Shown: positions 1 to 7,103 of the stretch, piece after piece
How positions within the stretch are numbered: position 1 is the stretch's first letter
How the letters are laid out: each line of letters opens with the position of its first letter
DNA from: Actinoplanes missouriensis 431
GTDB lineage: Bacteria; Actinomycetota; Actinomycetes; Mycobacteriales; Micromonosporaceae
Length of the DNA stretch: 64,000 nucleotides
Direction: 5' to 3'
Assembly (NCBI RefSeq): GCF_000284295.1
Contig: NC_017093.1
Coordinates: 5,952,001-6,016,000 of the forward strand
Made by a program: the position numbers and the translations under genes
The notes under the pieces: model-generated
Databases searched by the model: none
The model's input: the letters and a program-made list of their open reading frames with translations, nothing else
What the model was told of the DNA's origin: nothing

Positions 1-2450
1 TCGGGGGCCGGGGAGACCGGTGCGGCGCCGGAGCGGCGGGCCGGGTTGCTCTTCACCACGGCGGCCAGGGCGGGGATCACCGTGGTCTCGGCGATCTCCG
101 CGCCGGCCGGGGCGGGGCTCACCGGGTTGCCGAACGAGTCCGACGATCCGGTGTCACCGAACGCCGGCGCCCCGGAGGACGGCACCGCCGACAGCGGCGA
201 GGACGGCATCGGCGCCACGGAACCGGCGGCGGACGACGCGGGCTGACCCGACGTGGGCCGCAGAGCCCCCGGCACGGACGACGCCGGCACGGCCGCGCCC
301 GACAGTGACCCCGGGAGCGACGAGCCCGGCGCGGACGACCCCGGCAGAGCGCCCGGCGACGTCGGCGCGGACGAACCCGGGAAGGCGCCCGGCGACGTGG
401 AGGCGGGTGAGCCCGGCAGGGCACCCGGGGATGCCGGCGAGGGCGCGCCCGGCAGGGTGGCGGGCGATCCGGACAGGGTGCCGGGCGAGCCCGGCAGGGG
501 TGAGTCGGCCAGCGATGTCCCGGCGTGGGCCGGGGAGGACGGGCGGGACGCCGCGTCGTCGCCGGACTGGTCCAGGCGCGGGGTGGTGCTGCCCGGCAGG
601 GAACCGGTGGACGGCAGGGTCGGCAGCGCCGAGGCGCTCGGCACCGCCCAGGCCGGCACGCCGGTGCTCGGCTTGGCCCAGCTGGGGACGGCGTCACCCG
701 GCGCAGCCCAGCTCGGTATCGCTTCGCCGCCGGCGTTCCAGTTCTGGCCCGGCTCGCCGGACGCCGCCCAGCCCGGCGCGGGCTCGTTGGAGGCGGCCCA
801 GCTCGGGGCGGGTTCGCTGGACGCGGCCCAGCTCGGCACGGTCTCCCCCGGCGCGGCCCAGCTCGGCACGGCCGTTCCCGGTTCGCTGCCCGCGGGCCGC
901 ACCGGCAGCCCGTCAGCGGCGGAGCCACGCCCGAGCCCGGGGTCACGCCCCGGCCCGGGGTCACGCCCCGGCCCGAGGTCCCGCCCCGGCCCGAGGTCCC
1001 GCCCCGGCCCGCCGCCGGGTGCCGCATCCCGGCCGAAGCCGGCATCGCGCCTCGAGGTGGTGTCCGGAGCAGGGCGGCCCAGGCCCGCGTCGCTGGCGAT
1101 GCCGAGCCTCAGGCCCGACTCCCCCGCGGACCAGCCGGAGGTCGACTCGCCGGAACCGCCGGGCGTCCAGCCCGGCGTCGCGTCGTCGCGCGCGGCCCAG
1201 CTCGGCACCGCCTCACCGGGCTGCGACCAGGCGGGCGCGATCCCGCCGGCCGCGCCCGGCACCGCGTCAGCCGCCGGCGACCAGGTCGGCGAGATGCCGC
1301 CGGGCGCGGCCGGTGTGCCGCCGGTGGGCTGAGAAGGGGTGGGGTCGCCGGGCTGGGCCCAGGTGGGTGCGATGCCCCCGGCCGGACCGGGTGCCGCGCC
1401 TGGAGTGGCCGGCCCCGTGGAGGTCGCGCCGGACGCGGGTGCACCCGCCGCGGCCCAGCCGGGGGTCGACGATGCCGGAAAGCCGGGGGCCGACGGGTCC
1501 GCGGCGTCCGGGGACGGCGCTCCCGCGTACCCGGAAGGGGCCGGCACCGGATCGCCGAAGCTGGTGGGCACCGCGGAGTAACCCGCGGACGCCGCCGCCG
1601 CGTACCCGGAAGGGGCTGCCGGGAAGCCGGCGGCGGGGGTCGTTGCGGCGGGGAACGGCGCGGGCGTGCCCGGGAAGCCGGTGGTGGACTGTTTGCCCTG
1701 CCAGGCTTCGGGGAGGTCCTGCACGCGGGCGATGTAGAGCATCACGCTGGCCTCGCCGGCGTTGCCCTTCACGATGGCCCGGGCGGCGGTCACCAGGCCC
1801 TGCTCGGAGAGGTGACGCAGGGTGGGCAGCAGCTCGCCGCTCATCTTCGGGCTCAGGTCGCCGACCCGGGCGTCGCCGATGCGCACCTCGACGAGGTGGT
1901 CGGCCATCTCGTGCAGGGTCACATACGCCCAGCACTCGCCCTCGGGACGCAGCAGCGGGCGGAGCGCGTCGAGGAGCTGCTGCTGGCCGTTGACCTGCAC
2001 GGCGGAGCCGGAGGGCAGCAGCCGGTGCTCGGCGAGCGGCGGGTCGTTCGCCGGGAACAGCATGTGCGGCTCGGCCAGGTCGAGCCGGATGGTGCCGACG
2101 AACGCCGCCGGGCGGCCGTCGTACTCACCCCACTCACGGCCGTGGATCTGGGCGTTGACCTCGGGAGTCAGGCCACGCTTAGTGAGCGCGGTGAGCACCT
2201 TGACGTAGCGCGCGGCCTCCGGCCGGGGCAGGTGCCCGAGCAGGCTGGCGTCGGACCACACGCCGACCGCGTTCCGGTCGTGACGGTTGTTGCGGTCGGG
2301 TATCAGCTGCAGGGGGATGGTTATGTCGGTGCCCTGGGGGTTGAAGTCGGAGCCGAAGAGAGCACGTATCGCTTTCGCGTAGTGCGTCTCGCCGACCACC
2401 TCGGCACTCGCCCAGCCTGCTTGTCCCCAGAGTTGGAACCGATTCGCCAC
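1..2450 (-). CDS. HIRAN-like domain protein with long disordered Pro/Ser/Ala/Trp-repeat tail (partial, runs off left edge)
   Basis: The frame is open from GTG at 2450 to the window edge, giving at least 816 codons; the C-terminus is missing. Residues about 1-95 resemble a HIRAN domain (a known binder of DNA ends): there is a G-E-T-H-Y segment, a LIPDRNNRHDRNAVGVW stretch, then GHLPRPEAARY. Residues about 150-245 look like a second, weaker copy (VRIGDARVGDLSPKMSGELLPTL). From about residue 255 the chain becomes a low-complexity tail rich in P, S, G and A. It carries many roughly 13-residue units with a P-S-W-A core and a hexapeptide array (GPGRDL-type) at about 930-1010. No helicase or nuclease domain is visible in the part present. 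The start lacks a Shine-Dalgarno, but a TAGCGT -10 box lies 12 nt upstream. The fold call is by pattern recognition; the role is unknown. Confidence 0.7.
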   Translation of the reverse strand, partial: MANRFQLWGQAGWASAEVVGETHYAKAIRALFGSDFNPQGTDITIPLQLIPDRNNRHDRNAVGVWSDASLLGHLPRPEAARYVKVLTALTKRGLTPEVNAQIHGREWGEYDGRPAAFVGTIRLDLAEPHMLFPANDPPLAEHRLLPSGSAVQVNGQQQLLDALRPLLRPEGECWAYVTLHEMADHLVEVRIGDARVGDLSPKMSGELLPTLRHLSEQGLVTAARAIVKGNAGEASVMLYIARVQDLPEAWQGKQSTTGFPGTPAPFPAATTPAAGFPAAPSGYAAAASAGYSAVPTSFGDPVPAPSGYAGAPSPDAADPSAPGFPASSTPGWAAAGAPASGATSTGPATPGAAPGPAGGIAPTWAQPGDPTPSQPTGGTPAAPGGISPTWSPAADAVPGAAGGIAPAWSQPGEAVPSWAARDDATPGWTPGGSGESTSGWSAGESGLRLGIASDAGLGRPAPDTTSRRDAGFGRDAAPGGGPGRDLGPGRDLGPGRDPGPGRDPGLGRGSAADGLPVRPAGSEPGTAVPSWAAPGETVPSWAASSEPAPSWAASNEPAPGWAASGEPGQNWNAGGEAIPSWAAPGDAVPSWAKPSTGVPAWAVPSASALPTLPSTGSLPGSTTPRLDQSGDDAASRPSSPAHAGTSLADSPLPGSPGTLSGSPATLPGAPSPASPGALPGSPASTSPGAFPGSSAPTSPGALPGSSAPGSSLPGSLSGAAVPASSVPGALRPTSGQPASSAAGSVAPMPSSPLSAVPSSGAPAFGDTGSSDSFGNPVSPAPAGAEIAETTVIPALAAVVKSNPARRSGAAPVSPAP
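930..1015. repeat. 18-bp tandem repeats inside the disordered tail
   Basis: About four imperfect copies of an 18-nt unit of the type cggcccggggtcacgccc. On the coding (minus) strand they translate as a repeated Gly-Pro-Gly-Arg-Asp-Leu/Pro hexapeptide. The period is a multiple of three, so copy-number changes keep the frame. Confidence 0.8.
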
Positions 2451-2456
2451 ACGGGA

Positions 2457-2462
2457 ACGCTA
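2457..2462 (-). promoter_or_regulatory. -10 box for the HIRAN-like gene (leaderless)
   Basis: On the minus strand TAGCGT is followed by six bases and then the GTG start, with no Shine-Dalgarno. This spacing predicts transcription starting at the start codon. Confidence 0.45.
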
Positions 2463-2484
2463 GTGTCTGCTTTCCGTCAGTGAC

Positions 2485-2502
2485 CTCGTCCGTACGGACG
2501 AG
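2485..2502. promoter_or_regulatory. 18-bp perfect palindrome upstream of the HIRAN-like gene
   Basis: CTCGTCCGT followed directly by its reverse complement ACGGACGAG, centred about 43 bp before the start codon at 2450. It is a likely operator for an unidentified dimeric regulator. A direct repeat, gcgatcaaccg, follows at about 2504 and 2529. Confidence 0.5.
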
Positions 2503-2607
2503 TGCGATCAACCGTACGTTCCGTATCGCGATCAACCGCACCGCGCGACCGAATCATCGTTCAGGATCCGGCAAATCGTCAACAATCACACAGAGTGACC
2601 GGGTGCG

Positions 2608-2640
2608 GATCGGGGTCCCGCCCGGAGCAGGACCCCGATC
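2608..2640 (-). terminator. Hairpin downstream of the oxidoreductase gene
   Basis: An 11-bp perfect stem (GATCGGGGTCC with GGACCCCGATC) and an 11-nt loop sit 17 nt past the stop codon at 2657 on the minus strand. There is no U-tract, as is common for high-GC terminators. Confidence 0.5.
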
Positions 2641-2656
2641 ACCCGTACACGAATGA

Positions 2657-3694
2657 TCAGGAACGGACAGTGGGCAGATCGCCCACCTTGCCCCTCTCCG
2701 CGACCTTGACCACCATCTTGCCGGTGTTGTCCCCGCGAAGGACGCCGAGGAATGCCTCGGGCGCGTTCTCGATGCCCTCGACGACGGTCTCGCGGGCGGA
2801 GATCCGGCCCTCGCGCAGCCAGCCGCCGACCTCGGCGAGGAAGTCGGGCATCCGGTGGTTGTGGTTGCCGACGATGAAGCCGCGCAGGTTGAGCTCCTTG
2901 CCGATGGCGAGCGCCAGGTTGCGCGGGGCCGACGGAGCGCTGGTGTCGTTGTACTGCGCGATCGCGCCGCACATCGCCACGCGCCCGAATTTGTTCAGCT
3001 GGGAGATCGCCGCCTCCAGGTGGTCGCCGCCCACGTTGTCGAAGTAGACGTCGATGCCGTCCGGCGCCGCGGCGCGCAACTGGTCGCGCACCGGAGCCTC
3101 CTTGTAGTTGAACGCCGTGTCGAAACCGAGGTCGTCGACGAGGTGGCGGGCCTTCTCCGCGGAGCCGGCGCTGCCGATCACGCGCTTCGCCCCGCGCAGC
3201 TTGGCGATCTGGCCGACCACGCTGCCCACGGCACCGGCGGCGCCCGAGACGAAGACGGTGTCACCCTCCTTGAACTGCGCGATGTCCAACAGGCCGACGT
3301 ACGCCGTGAGCCCTGTCATGCCGAGCAGGCCGAGGTACGCGGAGAGGGTCGGCGCCGCGGCCGGGTCCACGACACGCACCCGGTTCCCGTCCGCCACCGC
3401 GAACTCCCGCCAGCCGAGCCCGTGCGCCACGACGGCGCCGACCGGAACCGCGGAGGAGTTCGACGCGACCACCTCGCCGATCGCGGCGCCGTCGAGCGGC
3501 GCGCCGAGCACGAACGGCGGCACGTAGGACTTGACGTCGTTCATCCGGCCTCGCATGTACGGGTCGACCGACATGTAGACGTTGCGGATCAGCACCTGAC
3601 CGTCGCCGGGCACCGGCGTCTCGACATCGACGATCGCGAAGTTCTCGGCGGTGGGCCAGCCGGAGGGACGGGACGCGAGGCGGATCTCTTTCAC
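2657..3694 (-). CDS. NADP-dependent oxidoreductase, zinc-free MDR family (PTGR/curcumin-reductase type)
   Basis: 345 aa. The protein has the layout of the zinc-independent medium-chain reductases that reduce alpha,beta-unsaturated ketones and aldehydes with NADPH. It shows an N-terminal GroES-like part with the SVDPYMRGRM motif (about residues 42-51), then a Rossmann fold with FVSGAAGAVGSVVGQ (about 148-162), a GSAGS segment and YFDNVGGDHL. The GTG start at 3694 has ggggag just upstream; an in-frame extension to 3808 would cross the operators and is rejected. It is divergent from an EthR-like TetR gene, and the two share palindromic operators at 3729-3768, so control by that regulator is likely. 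The physiological substrate cannot be read from sequence. Confidence 0.9.
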   Translation of the reverse strand: MKEIRLASRPSGWPTAENFAIVDVETPVPGDGQVLIRNVYMSVDPYMRGRMNDVKSYVPPFVLGAPLDGAAIGEVVASNSSAVPVGAVVAHGLGWREFAVADGNRVRVVDPAAAPTLSAYLGLLGMTGLTAYVGLLDIAQFKEGDTVFVSGAAGAVGSVVGQIAKLRGAKRVIGSAGSAEKARHLVDDLGFDTAFNYKEAPVRDQLRAAAPDGIDVYFDNVGGDHLEAAISQLNKFGRVAMCGAIAQYNDTSAPSAPRNLALAIGKELNLRGFIVGNHNHRMPDFLAEVGGWLREGRISARETVVEGIENAPEAFLGVLRGDNTGKMVVKVAERGKVGDLPTVRS

Positions 3695-3728
3695 GAGGAC
3701 TCCCCAATCGGAAACGGGCTGTCGTTGC

Positions 3729-3749
3729 TTCTCGACAGTATGTCGAGAA
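3729..3749. promoter_or_regulatory. Operator 1 of the EthR-like regulator (21-bp palindrome)
   Basis: TTCTCGACA-gta-TGTCGAGAA is a perfect inverted repeat between the divergent oxidoreductase and TetR genes. Its TCGACA core resembles the TGTCGA-type half-sites reported for the mycobacterial ethR operator. Confidence 0.7.
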
Positions 3750-3768
3750 AGTCGACACCGTGTCGACT
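3750..3768. promoter_or_regulatory. Operator 2 of the EthR-like regulator (19-bp palindrome)
   Basis: AGTCGACA-ccg-TGTCGACT directly abuts operator 1. The centres are 20 bp apart (about two helical turns), which suits side-by-side binding of two dimers on one DNA face. Confidence 0.7.
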
Positions 3769-3786
3769 CTAGCCTGTTAACCGCGT

Positions 3787-3792
3787 TACGGT
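3787..3792 (+). promoter_or_regulatory. -10 box of the EthR-like tetR gene (leaderless)
   Basis: TACGGT ends six bases before ATG 3799. There is no Shine-Dalgarno, and the two operators lie immediately upstream, where bound repressor would cover the promoter. Confidence 0.5.
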
Positions 3793-3798
3793 GAGTGC

Positions 3799-4413
3799 AT
3801 GAACGCACCGGGAAGGCGCCGCGGGCCCAGCAAGGGCGACCGGCGCGAGCAGGCGATCCTGGAAACCGCCCGGACGCTGCTGGCGAGCAAGCCGCTCGCC
3901 GACATCACCATCGACGACCTCGCCGCCGGTGCGGAGATCTCCCGGTCGAGCTTCTACTTCTACTTCGACTCGAAACTGGCAGTCGTGGTCGCCCTGCTGC
4001 ACGACCTCACCGGTGAGCTGCTCGCCGACGCGGGGCCGTGGCTGGACGGCGCCGGTCCGGACGAGGAGTCGCTGCGTACCGCGCTGGCCGGTCTCGCCAC
4101 GCTGTGGCGCAGCCACGGGCGCCTGCTCACCGGCGCGCTCGCCGCCGCGCCGGGCTGCCCGCCGATCGCGCAGTGGCGGGCCGGGCTGCGGGAGGCGCAC
4201 GTCAGCCGGCTGGCCGCCCGCATCGAACGGGACCGCGCCGCCGGGCTCGCCCCGCACGGCCCGGCGCCCGCCGTCCTGGCCGGGATGGTCGACGACCTGC
4301 GGCTGGCCACGTTCGTGAGTGCGGGCGACCCGGACGCGATCGTCGGCGACCTGGTCACCGTCGAGCTGCGGATGCTCTACGGGGATTTGCCGATTCGGCG
4401 GTCCGGCGGGTGA
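3799..4413 (+). CDS. TetR-family repressor, EthR-like
   Basis: 204 aa. The N-terminal helix-turn-helix (about residues 20-68) contains PLADITIDDLAAGAEISRSSFYFYF, split across two helices. This closely matches mycobacterial EthR, the repressor of the ethA monooxygenase, in wording and spacing. The remainder is the helical ligand-binding and dimerisation part, ending in MLYGDLPIRRSGG. The gene is divergent from the NADP-dependent oxidoreductase across two palindromes containing TGTCGA, so it most likely represses both itself and that gene. The start follows a TACGGT -10 box at leaderless spacing. The inducer is unknown. Confidence 0.85.
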   Translation: MNAPGRRRGPSKGDRREQAILETARTLLASKPLADITIDDLAAGAEISRSSFYFYFDSKLAVVVALLHDLTGELLADAGPWLDGAGPDEESLRTALAGLATLWRSHGRLLTGALAAAPGCPPIAQWRAGLREAHVSRLAARIERDRAAGLAPHGPAPAVLAGMVDDLRLATFVSAGDPDAIVGDLVTVELRMLYGDLPIRRSGG

Positions 4414-4434
4414 TTCAGGAGGCACCCTGAGGTC

Positions 4435-5184
4435 ATGCGTATCGGTGTCATTGGGGCAGGTCAGCTCGGCGGCACTCTGGCGACCTGGTGCGTCGAGAGC
4501 GGGCATGACGTGGCGGTCACGTCCCGGCACCCGGAGCGGCTGCGCGAGCAGGTGGACCGGATGAACGGGAAACTACGCGTCATGCCGGTCCCGCAGGCCG
4601 CGGCGTTCGGCGAGATGGTGATCTTCGCACCGAACTGGTCCGGCGCCAAGGAAGCCGTCGACGTGACCCGGAGCGCCCTGGAGGGCAAGGTCGTCATCGA
4701 CGTCACGAACCCGGCGGACGGCGCGCCCGTCGCGGCCGGCGCCGGCGCCGGCGCGTTCACCGGCAGCCACCTCACCGGCGCCAGCATCAAGGACCCGATC
4801 CTGGTGGCCGCAGCGATCAACGGCCCGCCGAGCGAGGCCGCCGATCGGATGCTCGCCCACGCCGGCGGGAAGAGCGGCCTGGAGACACTCATCGAATGGG
4901 CGCCGGGCGCGCACTGGGTCAAGGCGTTCAACACCATCTCCACCGACGTGCTGAGCCGGCGGCGCGGGCACGACCCGCTGCTCGCCGAGTTCGTCTGCAC
5001 CGACGAGCGGGACGCCCGCGAGGCCGCCTGCCGGATCATCCGGGACCTGGGGTTCGCGCCGTTCTACGCCGGCGGGGCCAAGGCGGCCCGGCTCACCGAG
5101 ACCGGTGGGCCGCTGCAGTCGCGCGAGGTGGACGTCCGGGATGCCACCGATGCGCTCGCGGAGGCGCTGGCGGCGCTGCGCTGA
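4435..5184 (+). CDS. NAD(P)-binding protein, F420:NADP oxidoreductase-like
   Basis: 249 aa. It opens with the dinucleotide-binding motif RIGVIGAGQLGGTLA, followed by a basic patch (TSRHPERLRE) typical of NADP(H) specificity. VIDVTNPADG and WVKAFNTIS are hallmarks of the family containing F420-dependent NADP reductase and dinucleotide-binding YrrC-like proteins. ATG 4435 is preceded by ggagg, 21 nt after the tetR stop, so it may be read from the tetR promoter. It probably acts in cytosolic redox; no F420 contact residues can be assigned with certainty. Confidence 0.8.
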   Translation: MRIGVIGAGQLGGTLATWCVESGHDVAVTSRHPERLREQVDRMNGKLRVMPVPQAAAFGEMVIFAPNWSGAKEAVDVTRSALEGKVVIDVTNPADGAPVAAGAGAGAFTGSHLTGASIKDPILVAAAINGPPSEAADRMLAHAGGKSGLETLIEWAPGAHWVKAFNTISTDVLSRRRGHDPLLAEFVCTDERDAREAACRIIRDLGFAPFYAGGAKAARLTETGGPLQSREVDVRDATDALAEALAALR

Positions 5185-5250
5185 GGCGGGTCCGGGCCGC
5201 CCGTGATCACCCAGCCGTGATCGCCCGGCCGCGCTGAGGCCGGTGGGGCC

Positions 5251-5256
5251 TACACT
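5251..5256 (+). promoter_or_regulatory. -10 box of the MOSC gene (leaderless)
   Basis: TACACT is followed by six bases and then ATG 5263, with no Shine-Dalgarno in between. Confidence 0.45.
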
Positions 5257-5262
5257 CCCGCC

Positions 5263-5754
5263 ATGCCGGAGATCGTGGAGCTGCTCGCCTCGCCCGTGCA
5301 CCGCTTCGAGGGGCGTCCCTCCGACGGTCCGGCGCCCGCGCCGCCGGGCGAACTCGTCTCCGAGATCCACGTCCGGGCCGGGCTCGGGATCACCGGGGAC
5401 CGCTACTTCAACCACCCGGCGCACCGCGACGCGAGCATCACGGTCATCGCCGGCGAGTCGCTGCCGCCGGGCGCCGGGCTGGCCCGGGTGCGCCGCAACA
5501 TCCTGGTCACCGGGATCGCCGTGGACGATCTGGTCGGGTCGGTGCTGAGCCTCGACTCCGGTGCCGGGCCGGTGCTGCTGCGGGCGCGCCGGCGGGCCAA
5601 CCCCTGCGCGTGGATGGACGTGACGGTCGGCCCGGGCGCGTTCCGGGCGCTGCGCGGCAAGGGCGGGATCCGCTGCGTGCCGCTCAACGACGGAGTGCTG
5701 CGGGTCGGGCCGGTGGTTGTCGCCGTCCTCGAGGATCAGGCCATCTCCGGCTGA
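5263..5754 (+). CDS. MOSC domain protein
   Basis: 163 aa, one compact MOSC (molybdenum cofactor sulfurase C-terminal) domain. Visible features in order are GLGITGDRYF, ITVIAGES, VRRNILVTGIAVDDLVG, a conserved cysteine in RANPCAWMD, GKGGIRCVPLNDG and VGPVVVAVLED. MOSC proteins carry or transfer sulfur to metal centres, or act with molybdenum cofactor in N-hydroxylated compound reduction. No partner gene is adjacent, so the reaction is not defined. Its 3' end overlaps the end of a small convergent gene by 19 nt. Confidence 0.85.
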   Translation: MPEIVELLASPVHRFEGRPSDGPAPAPPGELVSEIHVRAGLGITGDRYFNHPAHRDASITVIAGESLPPGAGLARVRRNILVTGIAVDDLVGSVLSLDSGAGPVLLRARRRANPCAWMDVTVGPGAFRALRGKGGIRCVPLNDGVLRVGPVVVAVLEDQAISG

Positions 5755-5891
5755 AGGTCCCGCCGCTCCTTCGCGGCCGCGCGCTCGCGCGACACCCAGT
5801 TGGACGGCAGGTCCTCCTCACGGCGGCGCAGCCACGCGGCGTGCGTGTCGCGGGTGGTGGGCGGGGTCGAGGTCCCGATGCTCATGCTCAT
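5736..5891 (-). CDS. Small highly charged protein, 51 aa
   Basis: ATG 5891 has gggag six bases upstream, and the frame reads MSMSIGTSTPPTTRDTHAAW, then a basic/acidic helix (LRRREEDLPSNWVSRERAAA) and KERRDLQPEMA. A second in-frame ATG lies at 5885. High G+C at third positions and a good ribosome site favour a real gene over chance. It overlaps the MOSC gene tail-to-tail. I do not recognise a family; it is probably a soluble helical protein. Confidence 0.5.
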   Translation of the reverse strand: MSMSIGTSTPPTTRDTHAAWLRRREEDLPSNWVSRERAAAKERRDLQPEMA

Positions 5892-6013
5892 GACGACTCC
5901 CGTCGGCTTGATCAGCTAAGTGCCCCGTTGATCGGCGGCGGGCGGGCGCTCTGCAGGGAAATCCGTTTCCGCACCCACTCCGCTACCACCTTGCGACCGG
6001 CCGTCACGATGGC

Positions 6014-6019
6014 TAACGT
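6014..6019 (+). promoter_or_regulatory. -10 box of the arsR-type gene (leaderless)
   Basis: TAACGT starts 14 nt before ATG 6028 and abuts the palindrome at 6019-6036. Repressor bound there would block both the promoter and the 5' end of the gene. Confidence 0.5.
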
Positions 6020-6036
6020 ACAACCACATGGTTGTA
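6019..6036. promoter_or_regulatory. Palindromic operator overlapping the arsR start codon
   Basis: TACAACCA-ca-TGGTTGTA is an 18-bp perfect inverted repeat. The ATG at 6028 lies in its centre, so the first two codons after ATG (GTT GTA) are part of the operator. It is a likely autoregulatory site. Confidence 0.7.
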
Positions 6037-6360
6037 GGTCACCTGTCCGAGGCAGATGCGGATCGCGTCTTCCACGCCCTCGCGGACGCCACCCGGCGGG
6101 ACATCCTCACCACGGTGATCCGTTCCGGGCAGTCCGTCTCCGAGCTGGCCCGGCAATACCCGATGAGCTTCGCCGCGGTGCAGAAACACGTCGCGGTGCT
6201 GGAGCGTGCCGCTCTCGTCAGCAAGACCCGGCGAGGGCGGGAGCAGATCGTGCACGGGGAGGTCACGGCACTGCGCCGGGTGGCTCTCCTGCTCGATGCG
6301 TACGAGGCGATCTGGCGGCATCGCGCCGACCGGATCGCCGGCATCCTCAACGACGACTGA
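6028..6360 (+). CDS. ArsR/SmtB-family winged-helix repressor
   Basis: 110 aa. Almost the whole chain is the winged helix-turn-helix: VFHALADATRRDIL, then SVSELARQYPMSFAAVQKHVAVLERAALV (about residues 36-64) and a wing ending in SKTRRGREQIV. No metal-binding cysteine cluster is present, so this is the non-metal SdpR/AHSA1-associated branch. It is followed after 13 nt by an AHSA1/SRPBCC gene, the standard partner in actinobacteria. A palindrome straddling its own start codon suggests autorepression. Confidence 0.9.
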   Translation: MVVGHLSEADADRVFHALADATRRDILTTVIRSGQSVSELARQYPMSFAAVQKHVAVLERAALVSKTRRGREQIVHGEVTALRRVALLLDAYEAIWRHRADRIAGILNDD

Positions 6361-6373
6361 GGGGAGACCGGCC

Positions 6374-6859
6374 GTGCCGGTGATCAGCGCTACCAAGGAC
6401 GTGGACACACTCACCATGACGTTCGTCGCCGAGTTCGAGGCGACGGTGGAGAGGGTCTGGCAGATCTGGGCCGACCCGCGCAAGCTGGAGCGCTGGTGGG
6501 GGCCGCCGGCCTGGCCGGCCACCTTCGAGCGGTTCGAGTTCGAGCCGGGCGGGCAGGCGCGCTACTACATGACCGGCCCGGACGGGACGAAGGCCCACGG
6601 CTGGTGGACGATCACGGCGATCGAGGCGCCGCACCGTCTGGAGTTCGACGACGGGTTCGCCGACGAGAACGCCGAACCGATCGACCCGAAGGACGCCATG
6701 CACGACACGGTCACGATCGAGGCCGCCGGCGACCGGACCCGGATGACCACGGTGACCTCGTTCAGCAGTGTGGAACAGCTGGAACGGATGGTCGAGATCG
6801 GCGTGGAGGAGGGCATGCGGGAAGCCCAGAACCAGATCGACGAGCTGCTCGCCGCCTGA
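6374..6859 (+). CDS. AHSA1/SRPBCC-family protein
   Basis: 161 aa. GTG 6374 has ggggag eight bases upstream. The chain has the family landmarks FEATVERVWQIWADPRKLERWWGPP near the N-terminus (about residues 18-42), GGQARYYMTGPDG, and a C-terminal helix after TTVTSFSSVEQLERM. SRPBCC proteins form a hydrophobic cavity and bind small lipophilic ligands; this branch resembles the Aha1 C-terminal domain. It is co-transcribed with the ArsR-type gene just upstream. The ligand is unknown. Confidence 0.85.
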   Translation: MPVISATKDVDTLTMTFVAEFEATVERVWQIWADPRKLERWWGPPAWPATFERFEFEPGGQARYYMTGPDGTKAHGWWTITAIEAPHRLEFDDGFADENAEPIDPKDAMHDTVTIEAAGDRTRMTTVTSFSSVEQLERMVEIGVEEGMREAQNQIDELLAA

Positions 6860-6880
6860 CCGCCGCCCGCCACTTCACCA

Positions 6881-6959
6881 GGCGGCGGGCGCCGGGCGGG
6901 GCGGCGGGCGCCGGGCGGGGCGGCGGGCGCCGGGCGGGGCGGCGGGCGGCGGGCCGGGG
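6881..6959. repeat. 19-bp G+C-only tandem repeat
   Basis: Three exact copies of ggcggcgggcgccgggcgg (6881-6899, 6900-6918, 6919-6937) are followed by a diverged fourth. The region is intergenic, all G and C, and likely to form stable structures. No gene is seen in it. Confidence 0.85.
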
Positions 6960-7055
6960 GCACCGGGCCGGGGGCGCCGGGCGGGAACCGGCCACGTGAA
7001 GCGCCCGCTGCGGGTAGCGTCGGGGGCGTCCGACGTGCCGGATGGGAGGCCGACC

Positions 7056-7103
7056 GTGATGCCGCCGACCGTGATGCCGATGACGGCCGCGTGCCCGGCA
7101 TGA
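7056..7103 (+). CDS. Possible 15-codon leader overlapping the chemoreceptor start
   Basis: After gggagg at about 7045-7050, a GTG-started frame reads VMPPTVMPMTAACPA and stops at 7103. Its TGA overlaps the ATG at 7100 of the next gene (ATGA), the usual arrangement for translational coupling. The sequence is built from a 15-bp direct repeat (ccgaccgtgatgccg), so it may be fortuitous. Confidence 0.25.
   Translation: MMPPTVMPMTAACPA

Noticed and set aside
20..1993. Long plus-strand frames over the left edge
   Set aside because: They are Arg/Pro-rich antisense translations of the HIRAN-like gene tail with no domain features.
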